A program made the translations under genes and the position numbers. Below the pieces are notes generated by a model. The model ran no database searches and was not told where the DNA came from. It was given only the letters and a program-made list of their open reading frames with translations. A DNA stretch of 55,451 bases from Cytidiella melzeri (taxonomy: Eukaryota > Basidiomycota > Agaricomycetes > Polyporales > Irpicaceae): the NCBI GenBank assembly GCA_022592445.1, contig JABYQR010000299.1, positions 1-55,451 on the forward strand, given 5' to 3'. The first letter of the stretch is position 1, and each line of letters begins with the position of its first letter. Below, one piece after another: positions 10,818 to 21,885 of this stretch.

Positions 10818-12980
10818 TTATACACAGTAAATCGTAGCTGAGCGTATAGCTCGGGGATGATCGTCGTAGAATTTCTTGATCGCTTCTTGAGCGTGCGTGA
10901 TGTTTTCTACAGGTTCCCACGTGTCATCGTTTGGTCCGTAGCCTTTCCAGCGTATGTAATACTGAAGCTTTTTGGCACGACCTGTACGTCTTGACTTGAG
11001 AATCTTCTCGACTTCGTATTCTTCTTCTCCGTCGATGATATCTGGCGGAGGCATCTCCAGCTTTTGGCCTTCGAATTCAGGTTCGTTGTACGGTACCAAC
11101 TTGCTTGCATGGAATACAGGGTGTATCCTTGGTGAACGTTCGGGCCATTCCAGTCTGAATGTGACCGGCGAGAGCTTTTCAGCAATCTTGAATGGGCCAT
11201 AGTACTTGGCTGACAACTTATGTCCAGATTTTTGGTAGTCTCTCAGATCTAGCATGACCTGATCGCCTTCGTTGAAGGGGACCTTCTGGACGTGCTTGTC
11301 ATAGTACCACTTCATGCGTTCAGCCGCAAGTTGTAACGCCGCCTTAGCATGCTCTTGAGCTTGCAAGCGGTTCCACATGATGTCATTCATGTCAGACCTT
11401 TTCAGATCCTTAGTGAGCGTTGGACCAGCTCTAGGGTGTCTGCCATATTCGAGGTAGAAAGGCGAGTGCTTAGTTCCCTCGTGCGCTGCATTGTTGTATG
11501 CGAACTCAGCCAAACTGAGCAGTCTAGCCCAGTCGTCATGTAGTTGATCAACGTAACAACGCAGATACTGTTCGAGCGTTTGATTAACTCGTTCAGTTTG
11601 ACCATCAGTTTGCGGATGATATGCAGTAGTCATTGTAGATTCTATCCCTAGCATTTTACACCATTCCTGGAATAAATCTGCTGCGAATTGTGGACCTCGG
11701 TCGGAAATGATTTGCAAAGGTAACCCGTGAAGGGTCCAGACTCTCTCATAGAGTAGAGCTGCAAGATCTTTTGCCGAGAACTCGTTTACAATAGGGAAGA
11801 AGTGCGCCCTTTTAGTGAGGCGGTCTACGACTACGCAGATAGCATTGAAGCCATCAGACTCCGGTAACTGAGTAATCAAGTCGACAGTCATGATATCCCA
11901 TGGTTCGGCCGGAACCGGATTAGGGATGAGTGGTCCATAAGGCTGTTGCGGACGAGTCTTCATCCGCTGACATGTGTCACAGCCTGTCATGTATTTCTTG
12001 ACATCAGTGGTTAAACCTGGCCACCAGTAGTTTCTCGAGATCAGTTCGTACGTTTTCCATCTGCCAGGATGTCCGGCAGAAGGTAGATCGTGATGCATCT
12101 GGATGATTTGGCGTCTCAGATCTAATTTCTGATCTTTGGGGATGTAGACTTTTCCACGGTATAGGAGTAATCCGTTCTCAAAATTCCATTCCTCTAGTGA
12201 TTTCTTGAACTCCCTAGGACCAGAGTTAAGTAACTGCTGATAGTCCTTGGTAACTTCGTCGTTCATGAGTGCTTCCTTGACCCGTCTTAGGATTTCATCG
12301 TCGTTGATAGGCGAGTCATGAGAGTTTTCGATAGCAGAGATGGCAAAAAACTCGGGTTTAAGGAGAATTTTGTCCTCGTTATCAGAATTTACCCCCTCTT
12401 CATGATCTGGCCTCCTGGACAGAGGATCTGCGGTAAGCATGGTCTTTCCGGGTTTGTGCCGGAGCACGAAATTAAATCGCGTGAGGTATAACGCCCATCG
12501 CGCTTGTCTCCGAGTCAGCTTCTGGGCATTCCTGAAATATGTCAGGTTTTGGTGATCCGACCATATTTCTACGGTAATCGGATGTCCCTCCAGATGTTGA
12601 CGATACTCTTCCAGGGCGCGGATAATAGCCAACAACTCTTTATTGTATATCTCATAATTACGTTCATGGACGTTGAGTGATTTAGAGTAGAAGGCTACTG
12701 GATGCCACAGCTTGTCAGCTGGGTCCAGTTGTGATAGTACCGCTCCTGTAGCAAAGTCGCTAGCGTCTGTTTCCAGACGGAAAGGGTTTTCGTCATCTGG
12801 TATCCTCAGAATGGGTGCTGACGTAAAAGCCTGTTTCAGACTTTGGAAGGCCTGTTCCTGAGCATCTTTCCAGATCCAGGGTTGGTCCTTCTTTGTAAGA
12901 ATAGTGAGCGGTTTCGCGTGTTTAGCAAAGTCCTTGATGAAACGCCGATAGAAGTTGGCAAACCTAAGAAGGCTTGGACT
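10818..12980 (-). CDS. E2 pol C-terminal part: RNase H, integrase, chromodomain
   Basis: The longest open stretch in the window, about 700 codons with no stop; the conventionally listed part is 605 residues (12635-10818). RNase H appears with ETDASDFATG, then SDHQNL. In the 605-residue numbering the integrase has a zinc-binding HHCC module (H181/H189, C219/C222) and a catalytic triad D252, D312 (SDRGPQF), E348 (QTERVNQ), all present. A GPF-type module (YYGPFKI) follows, then a C-terminal chromodomain (YEVEKIL...WKGYGPNDDTWEP, about 535-590) that in chromoviruses directs insertion to modified histones. It ends at 10818 about 240 bp before the 3' LTR. The frame is disconnected from the RT region by a 1-bp shift near 12960, so it is not expressed as a polyprotein unless that shift is a sequencing error. 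Confidence 0.9.
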   Translation of the reverse strand, partial: SPSLLRFANFYRRFIKDFAKHAKPLTILTKKDQPWIWKDAQEQAFQSLKQAFTSAPILRIPDDENPFRLETDASDFATGAVLSQLDPADKLWHPVAFYSKSLNVHERNYEIYNKELLAIIRALEEYRQHLEGHPITVEIWSDHQNLTYFRNAQKLTRRQARWALYLTRFNFVLRHKPGKTMLTADPLSRRPDHEEGVNSDNEDKILLKPEFFAISAIENSHDSPINDDEILRRVKEALMNDEVTKDYQQLLNSGPREFKKSLEEWNFENGLLLYRGKVYIPKDQKLDLRRQIIQMHHDLPSAGHPGRWKTYELISRNYWWPGLTTDVKKYMTGCDTCQRMKTRPQQPYGPLIPNPVPAEPWDIMTVDLITQLPESDGFNAICVVVDRLTKRAHFFPIVNEFSAKDLAALLYERVWTLHGLPLQIISDRGPQFAADLFQEWCKMLGIESTMTTAYHPQTDGQTERVNQTLEQYLRCYVDQLHDDWARLLSLAEFAYNNAAHEGTKHSPFYLEYGRHPRAGPTLTKDLKRSDMNDIMWNRLQAQEHAKAALQLAAERMKWYYDKHVQKVPFNEGDQVMLDLRDYQKSGHKLSAKYYGPFKIAEKLSPVTFRLEWPERSPRIHPVFHASKLVPYNEPEFEGQKLEMPPPDIIDGEEEYEVEKILKSRRTGRAKKLQYYIRWKGYGPNDDTWEPVENITHAQEAIKKFYDDHPRAIRSATIYCV

Positions 12981-13783
12981 TGCTTAACCTTTTCAGGTCG
13001 CGGCCACTCAGTAACTCCGGTGAGTTTGGCTGGATCCATCTCGATATGTCCGTGAGAAATGATCATGCCTAAGTACTCAATGCGATCTTTTTCAAAAAAG
13101 CATTTTTCCGGTTTGGCAAATAGATCGTTCTCGCGTAGACGCTTGAGCACTTCCTGTGTGATGCGACGGTTTTCCTTCTTGTCTTCAGTGAAGATGAGGA
13201 TGTCGTCGAGATACACCATGACATGTCCTTCTAAGATCAAATCACTCAGAATTTCATTCATCATGGCTTGGAACGTCGCAGGTGCGTTGCTGAAACCGAA
13301 GTACATCACCTTGGCTTCGAAAAGGCCACGGTGTGTAATGAACGCCGTCTTCCATTGTCACCCTTTCGGATGCGAACGTTATTGTATCCCCATCTAAGAT
13401 CAATCTTTGAGAAGACCTTAGCCTTGCTTAACGAATTGATTAAATCGTTGATGCGAGGTATGGGGTACCGGTTTTTCACCGTGATGTCGTTCAGTTTTCG
13501 GTAGTCTTGCACAAGGCGCAACAGCCATCTTTCTTCTTGACGAAGAACACAGGTGCTGCAATCGGACTTTTCGATTTGCGGATGTAACCTTTTCGGAGTT
13601 CCTCTTCGATCCATTGATCTAGAGAATTCTTTTCCATTGGAGACAGCGGGTATAGTTTAGCCGCTTTGGGAAGGGAGGCACCTTCCTCAAATTCGATCGC
13701 GTGATCGTACGGTTTGCGTAACGGCATGCGCTCTGATTTTTTCTTTGAAAAGACGTCACCAAATTCCCAAAGATATTTTGGTA
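12955..13783 (-). pseudogene. E2 reverse transcriptase, frameshifted
   Basis: Gypsy RT in three frames. In order: the RT entry region with FVKKKDG (near 13530), then [12 protein letters not shown] and [12 protein letters not shown], then FGFSNAPATFQ, and the catalytic YLDD at 13202-13213. Single-base shifts lie near 13515, near 13360 and near 12960. No in-frame stop is needed to explain the breaks, which contrasts with the stop-rich older elements. It belongs between the protease and RNase H of the same element. Confidence 0.85.
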
Positions 13784-14512
13784 CTAATGGCTTCCAATTG
13801 ACGGACTCCTGTTGTCAAAGCCGTCTTCAAATCCCTCATCTTCCTTTCCAGAAAGTTCAGCAATAATTTCTGCTATTTCTTGGTCTTCTGGATCGTCTAA
13901 GTCAATCCAGTGGATGTGAGGGTTGTCCGGGTCGACACTTCCTATTCCGTCCAGGTTGTCTGACACCGAACATCCCTTAGGTAACTCAAGCTCATCGATC
14001 TCTTCTTGAGTTACAGTGATGTTTTTACGAGCTCTTGGGGCACAGAGTTCAGGACATCTGGTAAATCTCCACTCGCCATTTGCCCAATCTATCTCCGGAT
14101 TGTGGCGGCGTAAGAAGGTCATCCCGATAATCATTTGTTTACTACCAAGGTCAGTGACGAGCATGTGTTGTCTTGCTCGGTGCGAACCTATTTCTAGGTA
14201 TGCACGTACTGAGTGAGTGATTTGACCATCTTTATTGGGAGTACCGTCGACATTGATGACGTTAAACGGTGATGCCAGTTGATTTGTTACCAGATTGTTA
14301 CTTTCAACCACTGACTTACTGATGAACGTGGTTGTGGCTCCTGAATCTACCAGAGCTTCGACCTGCACTTTCTTTCCATATACCCAAATTGTAACCGGTA
14401 GAAAAAATGAATTCTTAGAACGCGCTACATTTTTGACAGTATCTACGTTACAAAGATCGAGGGTATCTGGGCCTAAGCATGCATGTTCTCAGGGAGTCAC
14501 ATGATGCTTCGG
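13784..14512 (-). pseudogene. E2 protease region
   Basis: Retropepsin-type aspartic protease at the start of pol. The active site DSGATTTF is near 14340, and the downstream IIGMTFLRRHNPEIDW motif lies near 14100. An acidic linker follows. The pol frame is -1 relative to gag. It contains TGA at about 14489-14491 where CGA would keep it open, and it is lost again by a frameshift near 13800, before the RT. The upstream boundary is the gag-pol slip site. Confidence 0.75.
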
Positions 14513-15976
14513 AAAAAATCCTTGCCCTTGGTTGGCTTTCTCCCTTTGCCCTTGTCAGGGGACGGGTGAGGAGTCGAAGGTTCATCATCTTCTGTTGGAA
14601 CCTCCTCTATATGAGCCGCCAACTCTAGGCGCGCGGTATTAACATTTTTTGTTTTAGACGACGAGGCTTTAGGGGCTTCTGCCTCGCTGTCCGTTCCTGA
14701 GTCCTCGGCATCTGCTGCCCGAATCTTCTTCGGCGCCGAAGACTTTCCATCCCATCCTTCTTCTTTTCATCGGGCTTCTTCTCTAGACCGTTGAGGTTGC
14801 ACTCATCCGTATTATGTCCTTTCGACTTATGGATGTGGCAGAACTTCTCCAACTTTTCAGTCGAGTTCACCTCTTTGCCTTTGCCCTTGTTCCGCTTCTC
14901 ATTCTGCTTCTTCTTTTTGTCCGCAGCGTCCACCTCCATAGGAGTGGACGTATCCTTTTCCTTCGCAAAGATCTGGCCCTGCGCTTTCTCCGGATAGACC
15001 TTCTTGTGAATGTCCAACAAGAGGTCGAGGAACTGGGGCCAAGTAGTCGGAATTTGATTTTCATCTTTTCCAATCATGACCAGCCGCATGTCCTTCTCGA
15101 TGACGTGCTTGAGCTTATGAATAAGCAAGTCGTCTTCGTATCCTGAGAGTCTGCCAAGTGTACGGAAGCGTTCCGCGTACTTGACAAAGTTCTTGTGTGC
15201 CAGATCTGTATTGTTGAACAAGGCATTGAGCTCCTTTTGAGCCCCTTCCTTGTCGTCCCGTTGCCGTATTGTACCTTGAGCTCGTTTTCGAACTCTTCCC
15301 ACGTTCCGATCGTCTGACCCTTTGTGAGCTTCTTGATCCACGGCTCCATGTATTGAGCCGCCGCGCCTGAGAGCCGGTTCATCGCGACGGCAATACGTTG
15401 CCTGTCTGTAGCAACGTTCTCGTGGACAAGCCACAGAGAGATCTTGTTCAACCACTCGTTGAACTTGACCTTGCCATCGGTACCGTTGAACTCCGGGGGT
15501 TCGCCAATCTTGGGCTGGCGCGAAGATCCTCCTTGTCCTTGAGACAAGGGAAGCTGATTGATCTGGTTGACCACATTTGTGATCGTCGTTTTGACCATAT
15601 CCAGGTCAGTGTCCATGCGCTGGACTTGGTTGTCAGCAGCGCACTGCGAATATAGGTCTTGAGCGACCTTATCCACATATTCCTGGAGGTTATCCTCCAG
15701 GAGGGCCAGCTGGTTGTTCCAGATAAGAACCATTTGATTCATCATATTGTGGACGATGGCAGCAGTTGCTCCACCTTCAACCGTACGAGTAAAAGCCCTT
15801 TGGGCCGTGTTTAGGTTGTGGAAGATATGCTGCTCAAAGTTCTCAACTGAAGGGTTGTAGACAATTGGCGTAATTTTACCGAAAGGAACAGAGTGGGTGA
15901 GGTTGGCAGCAGCGGAGGCAGCGTTGGATCCGGCGTTAGATTGAGTAGCCATTGCTTCTAATTTCTTAGTTAGCAA
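14497..15976 (-). pseudogene. E2 gag, two frameshifts
   Basis: Gag of E2. The N-terminus starts MLTKKLEAMATQSN, with MATQSN a plausible internal start. The capsid region includes PKIGEPPEFNGTDGKVKFNEWLNKI and, after a 1-bp shift near 15260, NALFNNTDLAHKNFVKYAERF. A Lys-rich tail has a CHHC-type knuckle CHIHKSKGHNTDEC near 14800-14840. A second shift lies near 14760. The final frame ends at TGA 14497-14499. This protein would form the particle shell. The two shifts are small and isolated, so either recent decay or base-calling error is possible. Confidence 0.8.
14512..14518 (-). promoter_or_regulatory. Candidate -1 ribosomal frameshift heptamer, E2
   Basis: On the minus strand the gag frame reads GAT TTT TTC CGA, giving the heptamer T TTT TTC, six codons before the gag stop. 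Pol lies in the -1 frame, so slipping here would fuse gag to pol. This is a classic pattern (X XXY YYZ) but is untested here. Confidence 0.55.
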
Positions 15977-16235
15977 AGGATAAGCGAAATACTATTTCTA
16001 GTATAAGAAGAAGAGAAACACCACTTTTCACACATTGAACTCTTGTCAGAGTTGTTTTCACACATTCAATCCTTTTCAGGAAGTTGTCACCAAATAAAAC
16101 GAGGCTTGTCAGCCCATACATTTTATTCCATTTCCGCATATACAAAGGCGTTCATGTCGAACAGCCCTTCTAGCAATTCTAGTATGTAACCCCATCTCCG
16201 ATGTATGTCTACAAAACTAATCCTGCCTAAACTCT

Positions 16236-16919
16236 TCAAGTCCTTTTTAGCATCCTCCATTCCCTATTCGACATCTTGTCCGTGTGATTCTCCTTGAACC
16301 ATTGTTCGATCATGAAGACACGACCGATCAGCAGCTGTGCTTTTTCTTGACGAGTGTTGAGCTGGTGGCTAGAAGATTGCCCACCACTCGCGAAAGATGC
16401 ATCCAACTTCTTGAGCACAGGCTCAAGCCGTTGGCAAGCTGCCGTGACCATTGGTTCAAATTCCTGTTGACGAAGTATAAGCTTCGTCTTACGGAAGTGT
16501 AGAGAAGCGGGGAGCGGAGTGGGAGTGGGAATGTAAGCGCGTTGATTGCGCTCCTCAATACGCTGGAGAAGGGTAAGCTTTTCAGCCTTTTCCTTCTCCT
16601 GCTTCTCGATGCGGTCGAGAAGGCTGAGTTGAGACATGAGGTGAGAGACCTGTCTCATACGATCCTGGTTCTCCTCATGCTCAATGGTGGTGCGAGCCTG
16701 CTCCTCGAGGTCGATCCTCTTGATGAGAGGCTTGTTGTCGGGATACTTAAGCCGGCGATGCTTGCCAGCATCCTTGAACTTGTCAAGAGTCTCCTTGGAG
16801 ACTGAGAGGCGCTCTTGAAGTCCAGTGACTTCGTTGCGGACAGGGACAGAGTATGGGGCCTTGCGGCCAGACCTAGCAGCGATGAAGCGGGAGAGAGGCA
16901 TGGTGACTGTGTGTGACAA
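16236..16919 (-). CDS. Extra ORF between the 5' LTR and gag of E2
   Basis: 227-codon open frame with no stop or frameshift, in sense with gag-pol, 260 bp upstream of gag. Starts MSHTVTMPLSRF; the second Met (residue 7) is an alternative start. It is highly charged, and the middle (about residues 70-125, with EKQEKEKAEKLTLLQRIEERNQ) looks like a coiled coil. No zinc knuckle, protease or membrane segment is seen. Not recognised. It could be an accessory protein of this element, an N-terminal gag duplicate, or a captured host exon. It is intact where gag and pol are broken, so it deserves attention. Confidence 0.6.
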   Translation of the reverse strand: MSHTVTMPLSRFIAARSGRKAPYSVPVRNEVTGLQERLSVSKETLDKFKDAGKHRRLKYPDNKPLIKRIDLEEQARTTIEHEENQDRMRQVSHLMSQLSLLDRIEKQEKEKAEKLTLLQRIEERNQRAYIPTPTPLPASLHFRKTKLILRQQEFEPMVTAACQRLEPVLKKLDASFASGGQSSSHQLNTRQEKAQLLIGRVFMIEQWFKENHTDKMSNREWRMLKRT

Positions 16920-17482
16920 CGTGTGATGAGCTTGTCAGCTCAGTGGTGTGCGGAACAAAATCTCCATAAAGGAGAGGTCCTGTGTGTGCGTGGGGTAGTG
17001 CCGGCGTCGGCCTGGATTCTCTCTCCAGGTCCGGTGGTGTAAGGATCTCCGTCATGGTTCCACCCATGTGGCAAATGGTTGGCGGATCAGTATTACACTG
17101 ACCCTAAGTCCGGCCAGAACCAGTTACCCGTCTACGTGCCTAGGCACTCATGGGTTTCTAGTCCTGTTGTCTAGCTCTTACAACGAGCTGTCTGACACCA
17201 GACTCCACTATCGCCTGTGGGGAGGCACACTTTCATCATGTTGGCATAATGCCAACCCCTGCTCTGATCAGCTCTAGGAGCGTCGGGCGAGAGGGTGATT
17301 CAAGTTGTGCACATCAAGGTAAAGCCTAGACATGACTACCACTTAAAGCCTATGGTCCGGCTACCTCTATTTCTAGAGGATTTGTAGAGAGGCCCACGCA
17401 CAGGCACAAGACCTAGAAGAAAGGGGAAAGAAACCTCCAGCACGTCCAGAGACGTGAGGGAGTAGGGGCAGTCTTATCCAAA
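16920..17482 (-). other. E2 5' leader with candidate primer-binding site
   Basis: Non-coding stretch between the 5' LTR and the extra ORF. Directly after the LTR the minus strand reads TTTGGATAAGACTG, a candidate primer-binding site also seen in similar form at E3. No convincing ORF. Confidence 0.5.
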
Positions 17483-18207
17483 TGTAACAGTAAGGTTACT
17501 ACTCACCAGATAAGTTGTTAAACTTGAGGGGATAGAGTGAGATAGAGTGTGACAGGTGTGGTGAGCGAAGTACTGGAGAGTACAAGGTAGTCCTTTATCA
17601 ACAGAGTGGAGAAGACTGAGGGGATATGCCCTCAGGAGTGCCTCTATATATACATGAAGGGGAGGACCCCAGGTACTACCCTAAGACCCCTAATACCTAC
17701 ATGAGTAAGCGAAGTAATCTACCTTACTAAGCATGCCCTATGCCCTAGTGGTGCCACTTCAATAATCAACCAATAGCAATTGTCCCCATGACCTGACCCC
17801 ATGACCCAGCTCCAAGGCTAGACTTGTTCTAGCTTGTTCTAAGACAAGGCTAGACTTTTCCAGAAGGTTCTAAGAACTATGACATCATCTCATGGAATGT
17901 TCTATACTATGACATCATAGTTCCAGCATGTTCCACAATGTTCCAGAGAGTTCTATCATGTGATACACAGATAAGGAAAGGAGCGCATCAGCGCATCAGA
18001 GACAGGAGGCGCATCAGCGCATCAATTGATAGGCACTGAGAATAAGCGCCGGAATAGGCGCCTGATAAGCGCCAGATAAGCGCTGGATAAGCGCCTAAAT
18101 AGACGCCGGATAAGCGCTGGATAAGCGCTTGACAAGCACTTAAATATTCCCAATAATACCGTTGCCTGGTAAGGCAAGTCTTGTAGAAACATTGAAAATC
18201 TGTGACA
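17483..18207 (-). repeat. E2 5' LTR
   Basis: 725-bp LTR, TGTCACAG...CTGTTACA on the minus strand. The TATA box is at about 17643-17652. The stretch 17619-18207 is identical by eye to the 3' LTR. The last 80 bp (17483-17560) are similar to the end of the LTR at 18208-18854, so the two families share their U5 end. The flank after 18207 is CTATC; no matching duplication exists at the left end because that end is rearranged. Confidence 0.8.
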
Positions 18208-18854
18208 CTATCATGTTATCAGTTGTCTTCTGATGTCCATTCAAACCTCGGACCTAACTCTGATTGGTTACCGTTGCTTTGGTTCAACCCTTGGCCTTTT
18301 GATACCTCCGTTACCATTCCATCGGGTCCAACCCCGTCTATCCCCTGTTTTGGATCCAACTCCGGCTATCCCCTGTTTTGGGTTCAACCCCTTCTCTATT
18401 GATCTCTGCCTCATGTTTCACCTTTCTATTGTTCCTTGTTTCCGCACCTTAACAGTCTTTTCTCTCATTGGCTTTCCAGAGTAGTGGCTGTTCTCTGTGT
18501 ATTGTTCTTCCTTTCTGTTTCTCCAATTCACTACCACTACCTCGGACTGGTCCAAAAGTAGTTAGGTCAACATGTATAAATAGCCGCTAGACATGGGGCT
18601 AGAACCTCAGTCTATCCACTTTGTATCAATACCCCTTCTATCGAACCATCATCTGTCTGCCACTGTGCTTGACAGCGACCGCGCGGCCTAGACCATCATC
18701 CAACCTTGAGTGTAGCTACACCAAGGGGTTCTGACTTGACAACTTGTCCTTTGACGATAGTTGGTCTTAACACTCCCCACACCATTCACACTCTATCTCA
18801 CTCTATTCTCTAAGTCTAACAACTTATCTGGTGAGTAGTAACCTTACTGTTACA
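18208..18854 (+). repeat. Family B LTR, plus orientation, left end cut
   Basis: LTR with TATAAATAG at about 18574-18582. It ends GTAACCTTACTGTTACA at 18854 and is followed by CAGGG. It is inverted relative to the LTR at 8689-9060 and abuts the end of the E2 LTR without a spacer. It interrupts the RNase H of E4 (the IIESL stretch on the minus strand). Confidence 0.7.
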
Positions 18855-20720
18855 CAGGGATTCAATTATGGCAAGTAGCTCTTGTTCATGTACAGGGTAG
18901 TTCTGCTGAGCCAAGTTAAATTTTCCCAACCAGAAGCTTATCACCCTGGCCTTATGTATTTCATTTCCTTGACTGACATACCCACTTGCGTCAGTTAGTG
19001 ACACGTTGGTGACCAGATTGATGGTTTCAGCTCAGGTGAGTAGTCTAGAGCTATGCGGTGGTGATCACACCATTTGTGCACTATCTCCTTCACTTGTTCA
19101 AATGAGCGCTGATGGGTGTCTCTCTGTCCCCAGTTACGTGTTGCCCCTGTTATAGGTGCGAGTACACCCATTGGAATTTGGATCCCTTTGCAATCCGGGA
19201 CTAAGAATCCCACCACTCCGAGGAAACCACTCAAGAGACCCTTATTGGTAGGTACCTTCTAGTTTATCACCAAGTCCACCCTGTGTGGGTCCATGGGGAT
19301 GCCCTTTTTGTCAATTATATGTCCCAGGATTTCCAGCTTCGAGGCAAAGAAGTACATCTTGTCAGGTTCAAGGTCAAAATTCTTGCATTCTAATACCACA
19401 AAACCCATTCTGATATGTTTCATGTGGTCCTTGATAGAATTAGAGTATATCACAATGTCATCCAAGTATGCATCCATAAATACCACAATGAATGGTGCAA
19501 AGATGTGACTCATCACTGCTTGGTACATTGCTGGTCCATTGCAATTCCCTTGTTGCAGTACTAAACTCTCCATCGTACTGTCAGGCATGTTAGACATTGT
19601 TTACCCCATATGCTCAGGTACCATACGAATCTGTTCATATGCATCCTTCCCGTCTATCAAACTTTGGTATTGATTTCTGACAACGTTTTGCAGTATTCCA
19701 TTAATGTCCGGGAGTGGTGCAGCTAACTTCTGTGTGTTTGCATTCTGCTGACGCAGGTCAAACACTGCTCTCAGACAGAGCTGTCCATCCTCACGAGCCG
19801 GCTTTAGTATCAAAGGCATAGGAAGTGCATTGGTTCACGAGGCCACTCGCCATTGCCCACTGTCAAGGTATGCTTGTTTCTTTTCCCTCCACAGTGGTTT
19901 CAGTGCCTCAGGGCACTTTGACGGTTGCCATGAATAGACTTTGTTCTCGTCGATCAACGGGATGGTATGATTGATGGCCCTTAACGGTGGTAATCAGCTC
20001 GAGCCGCTTCCTGACATAAGTCTGTTGCTTCCTCTGCTAACTGTCTGCACAAGGTGTCCAGTTCTTGTTGGAAACTTTCCGCGGCAGATGGCTCAATAAC
20101 CTCAATGGCTTCACCTTCAAGTGGTAGAGGCTTGGTTGATCCTACCGCTATCCAAGTGGGGTTCAAAGCAATGGCTAACTTATGTTGAAAGATAAAAGGT
20201 GTGCCCAGAATTACATCGTAGTTGTCTATGTTGACTATGTCAAAGCGTCAGTTACAGTGAATGTCTTGGTACTCAAAATCTACGGTAACACCAAAATTTA
20301 TCTTTGATCTCAATCCGTGCACTGCCAGTTGTACAGGTAACAACTTGGCCCATGCTTCCTTCCAGAGACGTAACTGATCAACAATTCTTGCCGACAGAAA
20401 ATCAGTCAATGATCCCGTATCAAGTAAAGCATTGATGGGCTCCCAATTAATTCTCACTGTGGTTACTAGCAGTTTTGGAAACCTCCTGCTGAAATTCTTT
20501 TTGCATATTGCATTGCACTTGATTGACTTATTTGGTGTGTTAGTTGTTTTCCCCTTCAACTTAGTATCTTCACCTAGCATCAAAGGTTGTCTTGTCCGTG
20601 CCCTCCAACTGTCACAATATTGGGCGGCTTTGGCTTGCTGGCAATCAATGAATGTATCTAAATTAAATGCCTGTTGTCAAATGTCCTCATATTTCACAAG
20701 GATTGGTTGCAGGTTGGCCT
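18855..20720 (-). pseudogene. E4 gypsy pol remnant: protease, RT, start of RNase H
   Basis: Read leftward. A linker (FIDCQQAKAAQYCDSW) near 20600-20680 is followed by retropepsin DTGSLTDF near 20410, then NIDNYDVILGTPF near 20200, RT entry (INHTIPLIDE, near 19950), RT core with FDLRQQNANTQ, and YLDD near 19456-19467, then RNase H DASGYVSQG near 18985. Stops are TGA 20248-20250, TGA 19835-19837 and TAA 19601-19603; a frameshift lies near 19983. Gag is absent on the right, where the AT-rich repeat begins. RNase H is cut by the LTR ending at 18854. It is an older relative of E1. Confidence 0.85.
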
Positions 20721-20729
20721 TCAGATATC

Positions 20730-21295
20730 ACAAGATCCTGTTGATGTCTGAGCTGCATCACCCCTATTGGAGCTGCTACAGTTGTAATACCTGCTTAGAA
20801 AGTAGTGATTGGTAAAGTTTGTGGACCAATTGAACACAGCGCTGGCTGCTAATGAAACCATGTCTAGCTGATGTGTGCATTGCCTCACCCCCATCAGAGC
20901 TGCCACAGGCTGTTTTCTGATTATAACTTCTGCTTATAGAGCAACTGGTGGTTGTGAAACTATATGGAAGAATCAAAGGCAGTGCTCTATGGTGATGCAA
21001 CCGTGTCCTGTTGATGTCTGAGCTGCGTCAGCCCCATTGAAACTGCCACAGGCTATGTTCTGATTTTAACTCCTCCTTAGAGAGCAACTAATGGTTGTGA
21101 AACTTTGCGCAACAATACAATGTAGTGCCTGCTGCTGATGCAACCATGTACTGTTGATGTCTGAACTGCCTCACCCCCATTTGAACTGCCACAGGCTGTG
21201 TTCTGATTGTAACTCCTGCCTAAAGAGCAACTAACAGTTGTGGCACTTTGTGAAACAATCAGATGCAGTACCCACTACAAATGCAGCCACAAATC
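20730..21295. repeat. Tandem array, about 140-bp period, four units
   Basis: Imperfect units, each starting near TTGATGTCTGAGCTGC, at about 20741, 20868, 21011 and 21153. The unit also contains TGATGCAACC and GCCACAGGCTGTGTTCTGATT. The same array, with about ten units, is at 49150-50560. Small open frames on the minus strand within it follow the repeat period and are not taken as genes. Confidence 0.85.
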
Positions 21296-21885
21296 TACAT
21301 TGTCCAAGAATGTAGGGATTGAAAATTTGTAGTTAGCTTCCAAAGCACTGGTAATTCTTGCTCAGAGCCAATACTATGTGTGGCATGTCTGCTGATTGTA
21401 TTCCTTGTTCAGTGAGCAAGCAGTGTCTGTAGATTGCTGCACATGTACCTGACCAAAATTTGACATCATTTGCCAGCAGGAGTGGAGTTTGAATCTGAGT
21501 CTGGATGGCTTTTTTCAGTAGACTGGCCATAACTTGCTCAATTCCACTTCAATTGACAGGATGTTTGTACCAGGAAGTTGTCACAGAATAGGGCTATCCA
21601 ACGGTGTATTATATGTACAGATTTGTACCCATACACAGTCTGTAAACATCAAAAACTGCATTTTGATTGCAAAAGTAATCTGATACAAAGTTATAAAGGG
21701 CTGATAACAAGGCCAGTGTGATGCCATCAGCTGTTTTCATTGTTTTGTTATTGACAATGTTACTGTCTGTGTTCTGCCATCAAATTCCCACACTTTGGGG
21801 GACAAAAAGGTCCCATCTGAAAAGGCATCAAAGTGCTGGAGCACACTGGAACAATTCTTCTTCATTCTTCAGGAATTGTAACTAG
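21296..21885. repeat. Right part of AT-rich repeat unit Y, copy 1
   Basis: Matches 50550-51141 closely over its whole length (for example CCACAAATCTACATTGTCC and AAATTCCCACACTTTGGGG). Similarity stops just after TTCAGGAATTGTA (21868-21880), which is therefore either the end of the mobile unit or a conserved junction. No gene. Confidence 0.7.
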
